64,000 nt of DNA from assembly GCA_026625625.1 (NCBI GenBank), contig CP113055.1, positions 2,835,001 through 2,899,000 of the forward strand, given 5' to 3'. A program made the translations under genes and the position numbers. Under the pieces are notes generated by a model, which had not been told where the DNA came from, searched no databases, and saw only the letters and a list, made by a program, of their open reading frames with translations. This document shows positions 24,425 through 33,348 of this stretch, one piece after another. This DNA is from Blastomonas sp. SL216 (GTDB lineage Bacteria > Pseudomonadota > Alphaproteobacteria > Sphingomonadales > Sphingomonadaceae). Position 1 is the stretch's first letter; every line of letters starts with the position of its first letter.

Positions 24425-25108
24425 TTGAGCTGGTCTGAAATTGCGTACCCTTCGCTGGTGTACGTGCATCTGTTGCTGTTCGTGCTGTGGCTGGGGGCGG
24501 ACGTCGGCGTGTTCCTGCTGGGGCAGCATTTCCGCAAGCGTCACCTCTACACGCTGGACCAGCGCATCGCGCTGCTGAAGCTGCTGGTGCTGGTCGACAT
24601 GACCCCGCGCAGCGCCTGGGCGCTGATGGTGCCGGTGTCGCTCTCGGTGCTGAAAATGGGCGGCTGGTGGGATGTGCCTGCGGCATTGCTGGTGGCGGCC
24701 TGGATCATCGGCGGCGTGTGGCTTTGGCTGGTCTGGGACGCGCACAATCATGATCAGACGCCGCGCGCCAAACGCGACCGGTTTTACGAAAACGGGCTGA
24801 AATACGGGCTCACCGCCTTCTACCTCTGGCTGGGCGCGCAATCGGTGCTCACAGGCGCGCCGCTGGCGCCAGGCTGGCTGGCCTGGAAGGCGCTGCTGTT
24901 CGGCGCGATCTTCGTCGCTGCGATCGGCATCGATATCGCCTTCAAGCCGGTCGGGCCGCAGCTCGTCCGGTTGCTTAGCGAAGGGTCGAGCGATGCAACC
25001 GAGGTGCCGCTGCGCCGGACGATGGACCGCACCCGCATCTGGGTGATGGCAATCTACATCCTGCTGGTCGTCACCTCGTGGCTGGGCGCGGTAAAGCCCG
25101 GCTTCTGA
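24425..25108 (+). CDS. Integral membrane protein of unknown function
   Basis: This protein of about 227 residues has roughly six transmembrane helices (for example LVYVHLLLFVLWLGADVGVFL near the start and IWVMAIYILLVVTSWLGAV at the end). The best start is TTG at 24425, with GGGAGA seven bases upstream; GTG at 24398 is an alternative. A longer frame would read through the operator, so it is rejected. The early His and the helix pattern recall CopD/HemJ-like haem- or metal-handling membrane proteins, but the resemblance is weak. Regulation together with the TonB receptor suggests a part in uptake or export of the same compound. Confidence 0.72.
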   Translation: MSWSEIAYPSLVYVHLLLFVLWLGADVGVFLLGQHFRKRHLYTLDQRIALLKLLVLVDMTPRSAWALMVPVSLSVLKMGGWWDVPAALLVAAWIIGGVWLWLVWDAHNHDQTPRAKRDRFYENGLKYGLTAFYLWLGAQSVLTGAPLAPGWLAWKALLFGAIFVAAIGIDIAFKPVGPQLVRLLSEGSSDATEVPLRRTMDRTRIWVMAIYILLVVTSWLGAVKPGF

Positions 25109-25174
25109 TCGCGCGGCCACAGGGACCGGTGTCGTATTCAAGCAACACGGAGGATAGAATTCGCGGAGCGGATA

Positions 25175-25194
25175 AAATTTGTCTGGACAAATTT
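25175..25194. promoter_or_regulatory. Operator 3: AAATTTGTCTGGACAAATTT
   Basis: A 20-bp palindrome that is perfect except for the central T-G pair. It is the longest of the set and lies 61 bases before the second TonB receptor start. Its centre is 33 bases, about three helical turns, from the centre of operator 4. Confidence 0.72.
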
Positions 25195-25210
25195 GGCGCG
25201 TTGAGGTGAT

Positions 25211-25224
25211 CTTGTCCGGACAAG
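25211..25224. promoter_or_regulatory. Operator 4: CTTGTCCGGACAAG
   Basis: A 14-bp perfect palindrome 31 bases upstream of the second TonB receptor start and downstream of operator 3 in the same promoter region. Two sites on one face of the helix suggest cooperative binding and stronger repression of this receptor. Confidence 0.75.
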
Positions 25225-25255
25225 GGAGACATAAAAGAACCTGAGGGGGTTTCAC

Positions 25256-27724
25256 ATGACACACAGCTTCAAGGCCTGCCTGCTTGCCGTTACCGCGCTC
25301 AACAGCGTGCCTGCCATGGCGCAGGAGGCAGCGCCGGGTGCCGCGCCTCCCGACAGCGATGTGATCATCGTGACCGCCCGAAAGACCGAGGAAACGCTGC
25401 AGGAGGCCCCGACCACCGTCTCGGTCGTCACCGCCGCTGCGATCGACCGGCTGGGCCTCGACAACCTCACCGACATCGCCAAGACCGTGCCCGGCCTGGT
25501 GTTCGACGATTCGCTGGGCCGCGATGCCAACCGCCCGGTGATCCGCGGCCAGGCCAATATCCTGGGCCAGTCGGGCGTCGCCTTCTTCATCGACGGCATC
25601 TATTATTCGGGCTCGCTCGCCGATTATGACGTCGATACCGTCGAGCGGTTCGAAGTGGTCAAGGGCCCGCAATCGGCGCTTTACGGCCGCAACACCTATT
25701 CGGGCGCGATCAACCTCATCTCGAAAATGCCGAGCACAACCTGGACCGGCCGCGTTCAGGTCGATCTGGCCGAAGACGACCGCTATGAGGCGACCGCAAA
25801 CGTGCGCGGGCCGCTCGCCGATGGCCTGGGCATCGTGATGGGCGGGCGCGTGCTCGACAATGCCGGTGCCTTTCGCAACGCCTTTGACGGCACCCGCATC
25901 GGCAAGCAGCAGAGCTATTCGGGCTATGGCGCGCTGCAGTTCAACAATGGCGGGCCGTTCCGCGCCTCGCTGCGCGCCAACTACAATGTCATCGATGATG
26001 GCCAACCCGCCATCTTCGCGCAGAGCGCCAATGCCAATAACTGCTTCCCCGACAATGGCACGCTCTATCGCGGCCAGCGCCGCTATTTCTGCGGGGTGAT
26101 CCAGCCGCAACAGGTCAATACCGACTATCGCCGCCAGTTCGTCGATCCGGAAAATGCCGGGCTGGAATCCAAGACGCTGAACGCTGGCCTGCGCATGGAT
26201 TTCGACTTTACCGACGAGCTCACGCTGACCAGCCTGACCGGCTACAACCGGCGCACCGCCAACACCAAGACCGATGGCGACTATTCACCCAACAGCTTCA
26301 ACATGGTGATCTTCGCCTTTGGCGCGACTGGCCCCGCCCCCGCGCCGATCGTGCCACCGCGCACGACGCGGTTCACCGCCTTTGCCACGTCGGTGCAGGA
26401 TTTCACCTTCTCCAACCGCCAGGTGACCGATGACTGGTCGCAGGAATTGCGTCTGGCCTATGAAGGCGACCGGCTGCAGCTGATGCTGGGCGGCTATTAT
26501 TTCGACCAGAACGACGTCACCCGCGACACCCGTGTCGTGCCACCCGGATCGCTCGCCCGCGCGCAGGCCAATGCCAATGCGGCCACCGCCTCACTCTGTG
26601 CGCAGCTCGCCAATTGCGGCATCTTCACGCCGATCACGGTCACGGCAGCCAACCTGCCCGAATCGCGCAACGTCAACTCGTTCGATATCGAGAACAAGGC
26701 GATCTTCGGCTCTGCGACCTTCGACATTACCGACACGCTCTCGATCTCGGCCGAGGGCCGCTATGCCGAGGAAAAGATCCGCCAGTCGACGCTGACCTTC
26801 AACAACGGCCAGGCCATCCCTGCCCCGCGCGTGGTGCAGGCGACGTTCAAGGAATTCACCCCGCGCTTCACGCTCAGCTGGCAGGCGACGCGCGACAACC
26901 TGTTCTATGCGGTCTATGCCGAAGGGCAGAAGCCCGGCGGTTTCAACAGCAACCAGGCGATCCTGGCCGGCTTCCCGACATTCCAGCCCGAAGACAACAA
27001 GACGTACGAAATCGGCACCAAGAACACCTTTTTCGACGGCAAGCTGACCGCCAATCTCGCGCTCTACCATACCGAGGTGAAGGGCTATCAGATTACCCAG
27101 AACGTCTCGGTGCCGCCCAACCAGGTCTCGCTCACCCGCAATGGCGGCGATGCGCGGATCAACGGTGCCGAGCTTGAGCTGCTGATCCGTCCGGTGCGCA
27201 ATTTCACGGTCACCGCGAACTACAGCTATGTGAATGCCAAGTTCACCCGCGGCACCGACGAGAATCTGGGCCTGATCAACGATGTCGCCGATGACGGACT
27301 GGTCAACTGCTCGCTGGGCGACGAATTCCCGGCGGTGACGGGATGCCAGTCGCGCTATGGCGCAATCCGGGGCAAGCGCATTCCGCGCGCGCCCGAGCAT
27401 ACCGTCTTCGTCGATGTCGACTATCGCACCCCGGTCAGCGACGACTGGAACTTCTTTGTCGGCAGCAACGTCAACATGGTCTCGACAAGCTTTGACCAGG
27501 TGCTGAACTTTGCCGAAACCGGCGGATCGGTGGTGGTCGATGCGCGCATGGGCCTGCAGAGCGACCGCTATCGCGTGATGCTCTATGCCCGCAACCTGTT
27601 CGACGAGGATTCGGTGGCGCAGATCCTGCGCTATGCCGATGCCAATGCCGACCTGCGGCGCAATTTTGTCGCCGGACTGCGTCCGCCCCGGCGCATCGGC
27701 ATCCTGCTGACCGCCAGTTTCTGA
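25256..27724 (+). CDS. TonB-dependent outer-membrane receptor 2
   Basis: This 822-residue receptor has a signal peptide ending AMAQ|EA, the TonB box DVIIVTARKTEE, a plug with VVKGPQSALYGRNTYSGAINLIS, and a C-terminal strand ending ILLTASF. It is full length. Two operators lie directly in front of it, and a strong terminator follows at 27774, so it is probably transcribed alone. It differs clearly from receptor 1, so the two may take up different forms of the substrate or related compounds. Confidence 0.93.
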   Translation: MTHSFKACLLAVTALNSVPAMAQEAAPGAAPPDSDVIIVTARKTEETLQEAPTTVSVVTAAAIDRLGLDNLTDIAKTVPGLVFDDSLGRDANRPVIRGQANILGQSGVAFFIDGIYYSGSLADYDVDTVERFEVVKGPQSALYGRNTYSGAINLISKMPSTTWTGRVQVDLAEDDRYEATANVRGPLADGLGIVMGGRVLDNAGAFRNAFDGTRIGKQQSYSGYGALQFNNGGPFRASLRANYNVIDDGQPAIFAQSANANNCFPDNGTLYRGQRRYFCGVIQPQQVNTDYRRQFVDPENAGLESKTLNAGLRMDFDFTDELTLTSLTGYNRRTANTKTDGDYSPNSFNMVIFAFGATGPAPAPIVPPRTTRFTAFATSVQDFTFSNRQVTDDWSQELRLAYEGDRLQLMLGGYYFDQNDVTRDTRVVPPGSLARAQANANAATASLCAQLANCGIFTPITVTAANLPESRNVNSFDIENKAIFGSATFDITDTLSISAEGRYAEEKIRQSTLTFNNGQAIPAPRVVQATFKEFTPRFTLSWQATRDNLFYAVYAEGQKPGGFNSNQAILAGFPTFQPEDNKTYEIGTKNTFFDGKLTANLALYHTEVKGYQITQNVSVPPNQVSLTRNGGDARINGAELELLIRPVRNFTVTANYSYVNAKFTRGTDENLGLINDVADDGLVNCSLGDEFPAVTGCQSRYGAIRGKRIPRAPEHTVFVDVDYRTPVSDDWNFFVGSNVNMVSTSFDQVLNFAETGGSVVVDARMGLQSDRYRVMLYARNLFDEDSVAQILRYADANADLRRNFVAGLRPPRRIGILLTASF

Positions 27725-27742
27725 AGGTTCCACAACGCCTGC

Positions 27743-27763
27743 GCCCTTTCCATGCGAAAGGGC
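27743..27763 (+). terminator. Hairpin GCCCTTTC-CATGC-GAAAGGGC
   Basis: A perfect eight-base stem with a five-base loop, 18 bases after the receptor stop codon and just before the stronger terminator. It lacks a T-run of its own. It probably protects the 3' end or helps termination. Confidence 0.5.
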
Positions 27764-27773
27764 CTAAATTCTG

Positions 27774-27810
27774 CCCCCGGGAACCACATGGCTTCCCGGG
27801 GGTCTTTTTT
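27774..27810 (+). terminator. Rho-independent terminator of TonB receptor 2
   Basis: CCCCCGGGAA (27774-27783) pairs with TTCCCGGGGG (27793-27802) across a nine-base loop and is followed by TCTTTTTT. This is a textbook intrinsic terminator and separates the catabolic block from the sugar-nucleotide genes. The remaining 150 bases up to 27961 hold no recognised gene and probably contain the pgmG promoter. Confidence 0.88.
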
Positions 27811-27961
27811 GTGCAGCCCATGCTGCACGGCTTCGGCGCGAGATATCCAAGTTGAAATTCGGCAGGCGCGGCGGTAACGACGCTGCAATACCCGCCTCAA
27901 ATGCTTAGTCCGCTTCATGAAACGAATGAGCGGAACATTCCTTCGGAAGCTGACCAGACCC

Positions 27962-29347
27962 ATGACGCATGCATTTCATCCTACCAGCCTTCGCGAATAT
28001 GACATTCGCGGGATCATCGGCGAGACTCTGGGCGAGGATGATGCCTATGCCATCGGCCGCGGCTTTGCGACGCTGATCGCACGCGCGGGCGGCAAGTGCG
28101 TGGTGGTAGGCTATGACGGCCGCGTGAGCTCGCCGGTGCTGGAGGCGGCGCTGGTCCGCGGTCTCAACGACAGTGGCGTCGATGCGATCAGCGTCGGCAT
28201 GGGTCCCACACCGATGCTCTATTATGCCGAAGCCGTGCTAGAAGAGGCGGATGGCGGCATTCAGATAACCGGCAGCCATAACCCCGCCAATTACAACGGC
28301 TTCAAGATGGTCTTTCAGGGCCGCCCGTTTTTTGGCGCCGACATCCTCAAGCTGGGACAGATGGCGGAGTCTGGCGACTGGGATAGCGGCACCGGTACGT
28401 CGCGTTCGATCGACATTCTCGACCGCTATGTCGACCGGCTGGTCGAGGATTTCGGCGGCACGGCAGCGCGCGTCGGCTGGGACTGCGGCAACGGCGCGGC
28501 GGGGCCAGCGGTGGAAGAGCTGGTCCGGCGCCTTCCGGGCGAGCATTTCACGCTGTTCACGCAAGTTGATGGCAATTTTCCCAATCATCATCCCGATCCC
28601 ACCGAGGAAAAGAATCTCGCCGATCTGAAGGCGCTTGTCGCTGAGAAGAAGCTCGATTTCGGCGTGGCTTTTGATGGCGATGGCGACCGTATCGGCGCGA
28701 TCGACGGCCAGGGCCGCGTCATCTGGGGCGATCAGCTGCTCAGCATCTACGCCGAAGCGGTGCTAAAAGACGTTCCCGGCGCAACGATCATCGCCGACGT
28801 CAAGGCCAGCCAGGCGCTGTTCGACCGCGTGACCGAGCTGGGCGGCGTGCCGCTCATGTGGAAGACCGGGCACAGCCTGATCAAGTCGAAGATGAAGGAA
28901 ACCGGCTCGCCGCTGGCAGGCGAGATGAGCGGCCATGTCTTCTTCAAGCACCGCTATTACGGCTTTGACGATGCGCTGTATGCCGCTGTCCGCCTGATCG
29001 AGGCGCAGACCCTGCTGGGCAAGTCGGTCACCGAAATGCGCGGCAGCATGGCCCCGATGATCAACACTCCCGAAATGCGCTTCCAGGTCGACGAGACACG
29101 CAAGTTCGCGGTGGTCGAAGAGGTGCTGGCTCGGCTGTCGGCAAGCGGTGCCGAGGTCAATGCGACCGATGGCGCGCGGGTCAGCACGCCCGATGGCTGG
29201 TGGCTGCTGCGCGCATCGAACACGCAGGACGTGCTGGTTGCGCGCGCTGAAGCCCGCAGCCAGGAGGGGCTCGACCGGTTGATGGCGCAGATCGATGAAC
29301 AGCTTGCAGCCTCCGGACTGGAGCGCGGCCCTCAGGCAGCGCATTGA
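27962..29347 (+). CDS. pgmG: Phosphomannomutase/phosphoglucomutase
   Basis: This 461-residue phosphohexomutase has the phosphoserine loop [11 protein letters not shown], the Mg-binding DGDGDR, the sugar-binding GEMSGH and a C-terminal phosphate-binding region ([14 protein letters not shown]). The size and motifs match the PgmG enzyme of gellan-producing Sphingomonas. It interconverts mannose- or glucose-6-phosphate with the 1-phosphates, feeding GDP-mannose and UDP-glucose synthesis. The start at 27962 ([10 protein letters not shown]) is preferred over 27917 by comparison with family starts. Its stop overlaps the beginning of the galE frame; galE, manA and manC follow in one operon. Confidence 0.93.
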   Translation: MTHAFHPTSLREYDIRGIIGETLGEDDAYAIGRGFATLIARAGGKCVVVGYDGRVSSPVLEAALVRGLNDSGVDAISVGMGPTPMLYYAEAVLEEADGGIQITGSHNPANYNGFKMVFQGRPFFGADILKLGQMAESGDWDSGTGTSRSIDILDRYVDRLVEDFGGTAARVGWDCGNGAAGPAVEELVRRLPGEHFTLFTQVDGNFPNHHPDPTEEKNLADLKALVAEKKLDFGVAFDGDGDRIGAIDGQGRVIWGDQLLSIYAEAVLKDVPGATIIADVKASQALFDRVTELGGVPLMWKTGHSLIKSKMKETGSPLAGEMSGHVFFKHRYYGFDDALYAAVRLIEAQTLLGKSVTEMRGSMAPMINTPEMRFQVDETRKFAVVEEVLARLSASGAEVNATDGARVSTPDGWWLLRASNTQDVLVARAEARSQEGLDRLMAQIDEQLAASGLERGPQAAH

Positions 29348-29361
29348 AAGGCATCACGGAA

Positions 29362-30390
29362 ATGGCAAGCCAAGCGGTTGACGCGTTCAAAGCCAGCCAC
29401 AGCGTACTGGTGACCGGCGGTGCAGGCTATATCGGCAGCCATGCCGTGCTGGCGCTCAAGGATGCCGGCTGGAAGGTCGCCGTGATCGACAATCTGGTCA
29501 CCGGATTCCGCTGGGCGGTGCCCGATGATGTGGCGTTTTACGAAGGCGATATTGCCGATGGCGACCTGGTTGCCCGGATCATTGCCGAACAGCAGATCGG
29601 CGCGATCCTGCATTTTGCCGGGTCGGTCGTGGTCCCTGAATCGGTCAGCGACCCGCTCAAATATTACAGCAACAACACGGTCAAGAGCCGCGCGCTGATC
29701 GAATCGGCGGTCCAGGGCGGGGTGAAGCACTTCATCTTCTCGTCCACCGCCGCGACCTATGGCACCCCCGATTTCGAGGGGCCTATACCGGAACAGGCAC
29801 CGCAAAAGCCGATCAATCCCTATGGCACATCCAAGCTGATGACCGAGTGGATGCTGCGCGATGTCGCCTTTGCGCATGACTTCAACTATTGCGCACTGCG
29901 CTATTTCAACGTCGCAGGGGCCGATCCGCAGGGCCGCACCGGCCAGTCGACGGCGGGCGCGACGCACCTGATCAAGGTCGCGGTGGAAGCCGCGCTCGGC
30001 AAGCGCGAGCATGTCGCGGTGTTCGGCACCGATTTCGACACGCCAGACGGCACCGGGGTGCGCGACTATATCCATGTCAGCGATCTGGCAAACGCGCATC
30101 TGCTGGCGCTCGAGGCGCTGATCGAGCAGCCCGACCAGTCGCATTTCCTCAACTGCGGCTATGGCCATGGCTATTCGGTGCTCGAAGTACTCGACGCGGT
30201 CGATCGGGTCACCAACCTCAAGATCGAGCGCCTGCTTTCCGGCCGCCGCGCGGGTGATCCCGCTGCGCTCACCGCAGACAGCAGCGCGATCCGGTCGCGC
30301 TTCGGCTGGAGCCCGGCGCATGACGATCTCGACACCATCGTCACCGATGCGCTGGCCTGGGAACGACGGCTGAGCGAGAAAGCCGTGTGA
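29362..30390 (+). CDS. galE: UDP-glucose 4-epimerase
   Basis: This 342-residue extended SDR enzyme has GGAGYIGSHAV for NAD binding, the STAATYG strand, the catalytic YGTSK (Tyr-Lys) and RYFNVAGADPQGRTGQ, diagnostic of GalE. It interconverts UDP-glucose and UDP-galactose for EPS and LPS. The ATG at 29362 is favoured; TTG at 29344, overlapping the pgmG stop, would add six residues. Its stop overlaps the GTG start of manA (GTGA). Confidence 0.94.
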   Translation: MASQAVDAFKASHSVLVTGGAGYIGSHAVLALKDAGWKVAVIDNLVTGFRWAVPDDVAFYEGDIADGDLVARIIAEQQIGAILHFAGSVVVPESVSDPLKYYSNNTVKSRALIESAVQGGVKHFIFSSTAATYGTPDFEGPIPEQAPQKPINPYGTSKLMTEWMLRDVAFAHDFNYCALRYFNVAGADPQGRTGQSTAGATHLIKVAVEAALGKREHVAVFGTDFDTPDGTGVRDYIHVSDLANAHLLALEALIEQPDQSHFLNCGYGHGYSVLEVLDAVDRVTNLKIERLLSGRRAGDPAALTADSSAIRSRFGWSPAHDDLDTIVTDALAWERRLSEKAV

Positions 30391-31211
30391 CCATGGCCGC
30401 TGATGCCTGCAAGCTTGCCACCCGTCAGGTGGAAAAGCCCTGGGGTCGGCTGGTGCTGCCCGCGCCGTTCCGCAATGCCTGCAGCGACAAGATCGGCGAA
30501 ATCTGGTTCGAGGCCGAAACCGGGCCTGCACTGCCGCTGATGATCAAATATCTGTTCACCAGCGAGAAGCTGTCGATCCAGGTGCATCCGAGCGATGCTG
30601 AAGCCCGCGCGATGGGCCTGGTCGGTGGCAAGGAAGAATGCTGGCTGGTGCTCGATGCAGAGCCCGGCGCGTGCCTGGGCATCGGCACCGTGCGCCCGCT
30701 CGATGCCGATGAACTGCGCGCCGCCGCGCTTTCCGGCGAGATCGAGGCGCTGATGGACTGGAAACCGGTCGAACGCGGCGATTTCTATTACATTCCGGCG
30801 GGCACCGTCCATGCCATCGGTGCAGGCGTCAGCCTGATCGAAGTGCAGCAGAATGCCGATATCACCTACCGGCTCTATGACTACGGCCGTCCGCGCGAAC
30901 TGCATCTGGACGATGGCGTCGCAGTATCGCACGCCGCGCCTTACCCGCAGGCGCTGCACCGCCAGGTGGATTTCCAGGCTGACCAGATGCTGGTCGACGG
31001 GCCCTATTTTGCATTGCTGCTGACCGGCGATCCCGATGCGCGGCTGGGCGGGACCGGCCCGTTGATGGTGCTTCCGGTCGAAGGCAGCGCCACCCTGCAC
31101 GGCGATGACGACGCGCTTGTCGCGCACGCAGGCGAATGCCTGGCGATCGACAGCGCCAGCCGCTTTTCGGTCAGCCCCGGCGCACGGCTGTTGCTGGCAC
31201 GAGCCCTTTGA
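30387..31211 (+). CDS. manA: Class I mannose-6-phosphate isomerase
   Basis: This 274-residue cupin protein has the zinc-site sequences SEKLSIQVHPSD and GDFYYIPAGTVHAIG, followed by EVQQNADITYRLYDYGR, all typical of phosphomannose isomerase. It makes mannose-6-phosphate from fructose-6-phosphate as entry to GDP-mannose. At 274 residues it is of the short bacterial type. The start is GTG at 30387, overlapping the galE stop; ATG six bases on is also possible. manC begins 11 bases after its stop. Confidence 0.9.
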   Translation: MTMAADACKLATRQVEKPWGRLVLPAPFRNACSDKIGEIWFEAETGPALPLMIKYLFTSEKLSIQVHPSDAEARAMGLVGGKEECWLVLDAEPGACLGIGTVRPLDADELRAAALSGEIEALMDWKPVERGDFYYIPAGTVHAIGAGVSLIEVQQNADITYRLYDYGRPRELHLDDGVAVSHAAPYPQALHRQVDFQADQMLVDGPYFALLLTGDPDARLGGTGPLMVLPVEGSATLHGDDDALVAHAGECLAIDSASRFSVSPGARLLLARAL

Positions 31212-31222
31212 CGCGAGAAACC

Positions 31223-32287
31223 ATGACCCAGATCATCCCCGTCATCCTGTCCGGCGGATCGGGCACACGGCTCTGGCCGCTGTCGACCGACCATAGTCCC
31301 AAGCAGTTCCTGGCGCTGGCCTCTGACCAGAGCATGTTCGCCGATACGCTCGCGCGGGCGGGTGACAGCACCCGGTTCACCGCGCCGCTGATCATCGGCG
31401 CAGAGCGGCATGCTGCGCTGATGGAGGCAGAGCTTGCCGGGCCGGACCACGCCCCGGCGCGCATCATCCTGGAGCCGAGCGCGCGCAACACCGCGCCTGC
31501 GATCGCGCTCGCGGCGCTCGCATCAGGCAGCGGCGATGCGGTGATGCTGGTGATGCCGAGCGACCATGTGATCGGCGACCTGCCCGCGTTTCTGTCTGCG
31601 GTCGATACCGCGCTGCCCGCCGCGCGCGATGGCTGGCTTGTGACCTTCGGCATCGAGCCTACGGGTCCGGAAACCGGGTTCGGCTATATCCGCATGGGCG
31701 AAAACCTGACCGATGCCCCCGGCGTGCGCAAGGTCGAACGCTTTATCGAGAAGCCCGCGCGCGACAGGGCCGAGGCGATGCTGGCCGAAGGCAGCCATGC
31801 CTGGAATGCGGGCATCTTCCTGATGCGCGCCGACCGCTATCTCGAAGAGCTGGCGGCGCACGCGCCACAAATGGATCATGACGCACGCGCCGCGCTGGAA
31901 GGTGTCGACCTGACGGCCCGGCTGATCCGCCCCGATGCGGCGTGCTTTGCCGCCTGCCCGTCGGATTCGATCGACTATGCGGTGATGGAACGCGCCGACC
32001 GGGTGGCGATCGTCCCCGTCGCCTGCGGCTGGTCCGATGTCGGCAGCTGGGATGCGCTGGCGGAGATCGGTTCAGCCGATGCGCAAGGCAATACCGTGGC
32101 AGGCGATGCGGTGCTGATCGATACGCGCGGCTGCCATGTCCATGCCGATGGCATCACCGTCACCGCATCGGGCATCGAGGATCTGATCGTCATCGCCAAT
32201 GGCAGCCATGTGATGATCGTGCCCAAGGGCCGGTCGCAGGACGTCAAGAAGATCGTCGAGGCGATGAAGGCACGCAGCCAGGATTGA
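31223..32287 (+). CDS. manC: Mannose-1-phosphate guanylyltransferase
   Basis: This 354-residue nucleotidyltransferase has the signature GGSGTRLWPLS at residues 11-21, the substrate motif ERFIEKP and MPSDHVI. It stops after the transferase part and lacks the C-terminal isomerase cupin found in bifunctional AlgA/ManC, which fits the separate manA gene just upstream. It forms GDP-mannose for EPS assembly. It is the last gene of the pgmG-galE-manA-manC operon and is convergent with the DUF1838 gene. Confidence 0.92.
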   Translation: MTQIIPVILSGGSGTRLWPLSTDHSPKQFLALASDQSMFADTLARAGDSTRFTAPLIIGAERHAALMEAELAGPDHAPARIILEPSARNTAPAIALAALASGSGDAVMLVMPSDHVIGDLPAFLSAVDTALPAARDGWLVTFGIEPTGPETGFGYIRMGENLTDAPGVRKVERFIEKPARDRAEAMLAEGSHAWNAGIFLMRADRYLEELAAHAPQMDHDARAALEGVDLTARLIRPDAACFAACPSDSIDYAVMERADRVAIVPVACGWSDVGSWDALAEIGSADAQGNTVAGDAVLIDTRGCHVHADGITVTASGIEDLIVIANGSHVMIVPKGRSQDVKKIVEAMKARSQD

Positions 32288-32292
32288 TGGAG

Positions 32293-32317
32293 GCGCCGGC
32301 CCGCTTGGGACCGGCGC
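32293..32317. terminator. Hairpin between convergent manC and DUF1838 genes
   Basis: GCGCCGGCCC pairs with GGGACCGGCGC (one bulged A) around GCTT. It fills the 45-base gap between two convergent genes and can fold on both strands. It has no T-run, so termination would be weak or Rho-assisted. Confidence 0.5.
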
Positions 32318-32332
32318 TGTATCCATCCGCGC

Positions 32333-33241
32333 TTATTCGGCCTTGCCGGGCTTTGCGCCATCCTTGGCGCGCTGGGCCTCGATCTTCTTCTTGAACACCG
32401 TCCAGGTCGTCTCGTTCGGGCGGCTATCGTCGACCGGCGGCGGCGCATTATAGCCCGGATAGTTGGTCGCGATCTCGCGCTTGATGACGTCGGGCAGCTC
32501 GTCATAGCTGTTCAGCTTCACGCCCATGGCGTTGAACACCATCTGGCCGTCGCGGCCCTCCATCAGCATCCAGGGCATCCAGTCCGAAATGCGCACCCAG
32601 GCGACCGTCGGGTTGACCGATTTGGTATCGGTATCAAGCGCCTTGACCGGCATGGAGAAGTCGAAAATCTCCATCGCGTGGTACTTGTTGCCGACATAGT
32701 CCTGATAGTCGCCGGCCAGCGGATTGACATAATAGAGCGGTGCCTCGACCGGCATCAGCATGGTGTCGCCCATGCGGGTGAGGCTCAGCGAATAGGGCTT
32801 GCCGTCCGGACCCTTGGGGAAGCTGGGGCGCGAATTCACCGGGTCGTTGGCGATGTGCATCACCTCCACGGTCTTGCCGGTATAGGGGTTCTGCCAGCTG
32901 CGCAGCACCTCGTTCGTCTTGGGGTGGAGATACAGCGTGATCTCCCGGCTGACCATGCGATAGCCGGTTCCGCGCTGCGCATCGGTGACGGTCACGCACT
33001 GGCGGATGTTCATCCCTTCCATGTTGAACAGGTGCTTGTCGGGCTCGCCCTGGCGGCGGCTGTAGATCTTGCCCTGCCAGCGATAGACGGCGGGCACCTT
33101 GTCCTTCACGCCGCATTGCGTGCGCTTCATGATCTCCAGCGCATCCTCGGGCTTGGCCGGATCGAGCTGCCGGGCCAGCGCCGGGGTGGCAAGGGTTGTG
33201 GCCGCCAGAAGGGCTGCCAGAGTCAGGGTACCGATACGCAT
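32333..33241 (-). CDS. Exported DUF1838-family protein
   Basis: This 302-residue protein has a signal peptide ending PALA|RQ and the long conserved DUF1838 body (RWQGKIYSRRQGEPDKHLFNMEGMNIRQ, TGYRMVSREITLYLHPKT, VAWVRISDWMPWMLMEG). The family is found in proteobacterial degradation clusters; no reaction is known to me. It is periplasmic or outer-membrane associated. Operator 5 lies 46 bases upstream and is shared with the divergent citE-like gene, which places the protein in the same regulon as the receptors. Confidence 0.85.
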   Translation of the reverse strand: MRIGTLTLAALLAATTLATPALARQLDPAKPEDALEIMKRTQCGVKDKVPAVYRWQGKIYSRRQGEPDKHLFNMEGMNIRQCVTVTDAQRGTGYRMVSREITLYLHPKTNEVLRSWQNPYTGKTVEVMHIANDPVNSRPSFPKGPDGKPYSLSLTRMGDTMLMPVEAPLYYVNPLAGDYQDYVGNKYHAMEIFDFSMPVKALDTDTKSVNPTVAWVRISDWMPWMLMEGRDGQMVFNAMGVKLNSYDELPDVIKREIATNYPGYNAPPPVDDSRPNETTWTVFKKKIEAQRAKDGAKPGKAE

Positions 33242-33286
33242 AAACCTCTTCCCTTCGTGATTATCCTGATTTGTGCTTGACTTTAG

Positions 33287-33302
33287 ATTTGTCCGGACAA
33301 AT
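33287..33302. promoter_or_regulatory. Operator 5: ATTTGTCCGGACAAAT
   Basis: A 16-bp perfect palindrome between the DUF1838 gene (start 33241, leftward) and the citE-like gene (start 33349, rightward). It has the same core as the other five sites and would control the five-gene CoA operon that runs to 38257. Confidence 0.8.
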
Positions 33303-33348
33303 TGTGAAGCAGAAACATGTCGTCGACAAAGGGGCTTCGGAAAAAATC

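Noticed and set aside
32814-32821. GTCCGGAC core within the DUF1838 gene
   Set aside because: Flanks are GCC and CCT rather than TT/AA; in high-GC coding sequence such an 8-mer is expected by chance.
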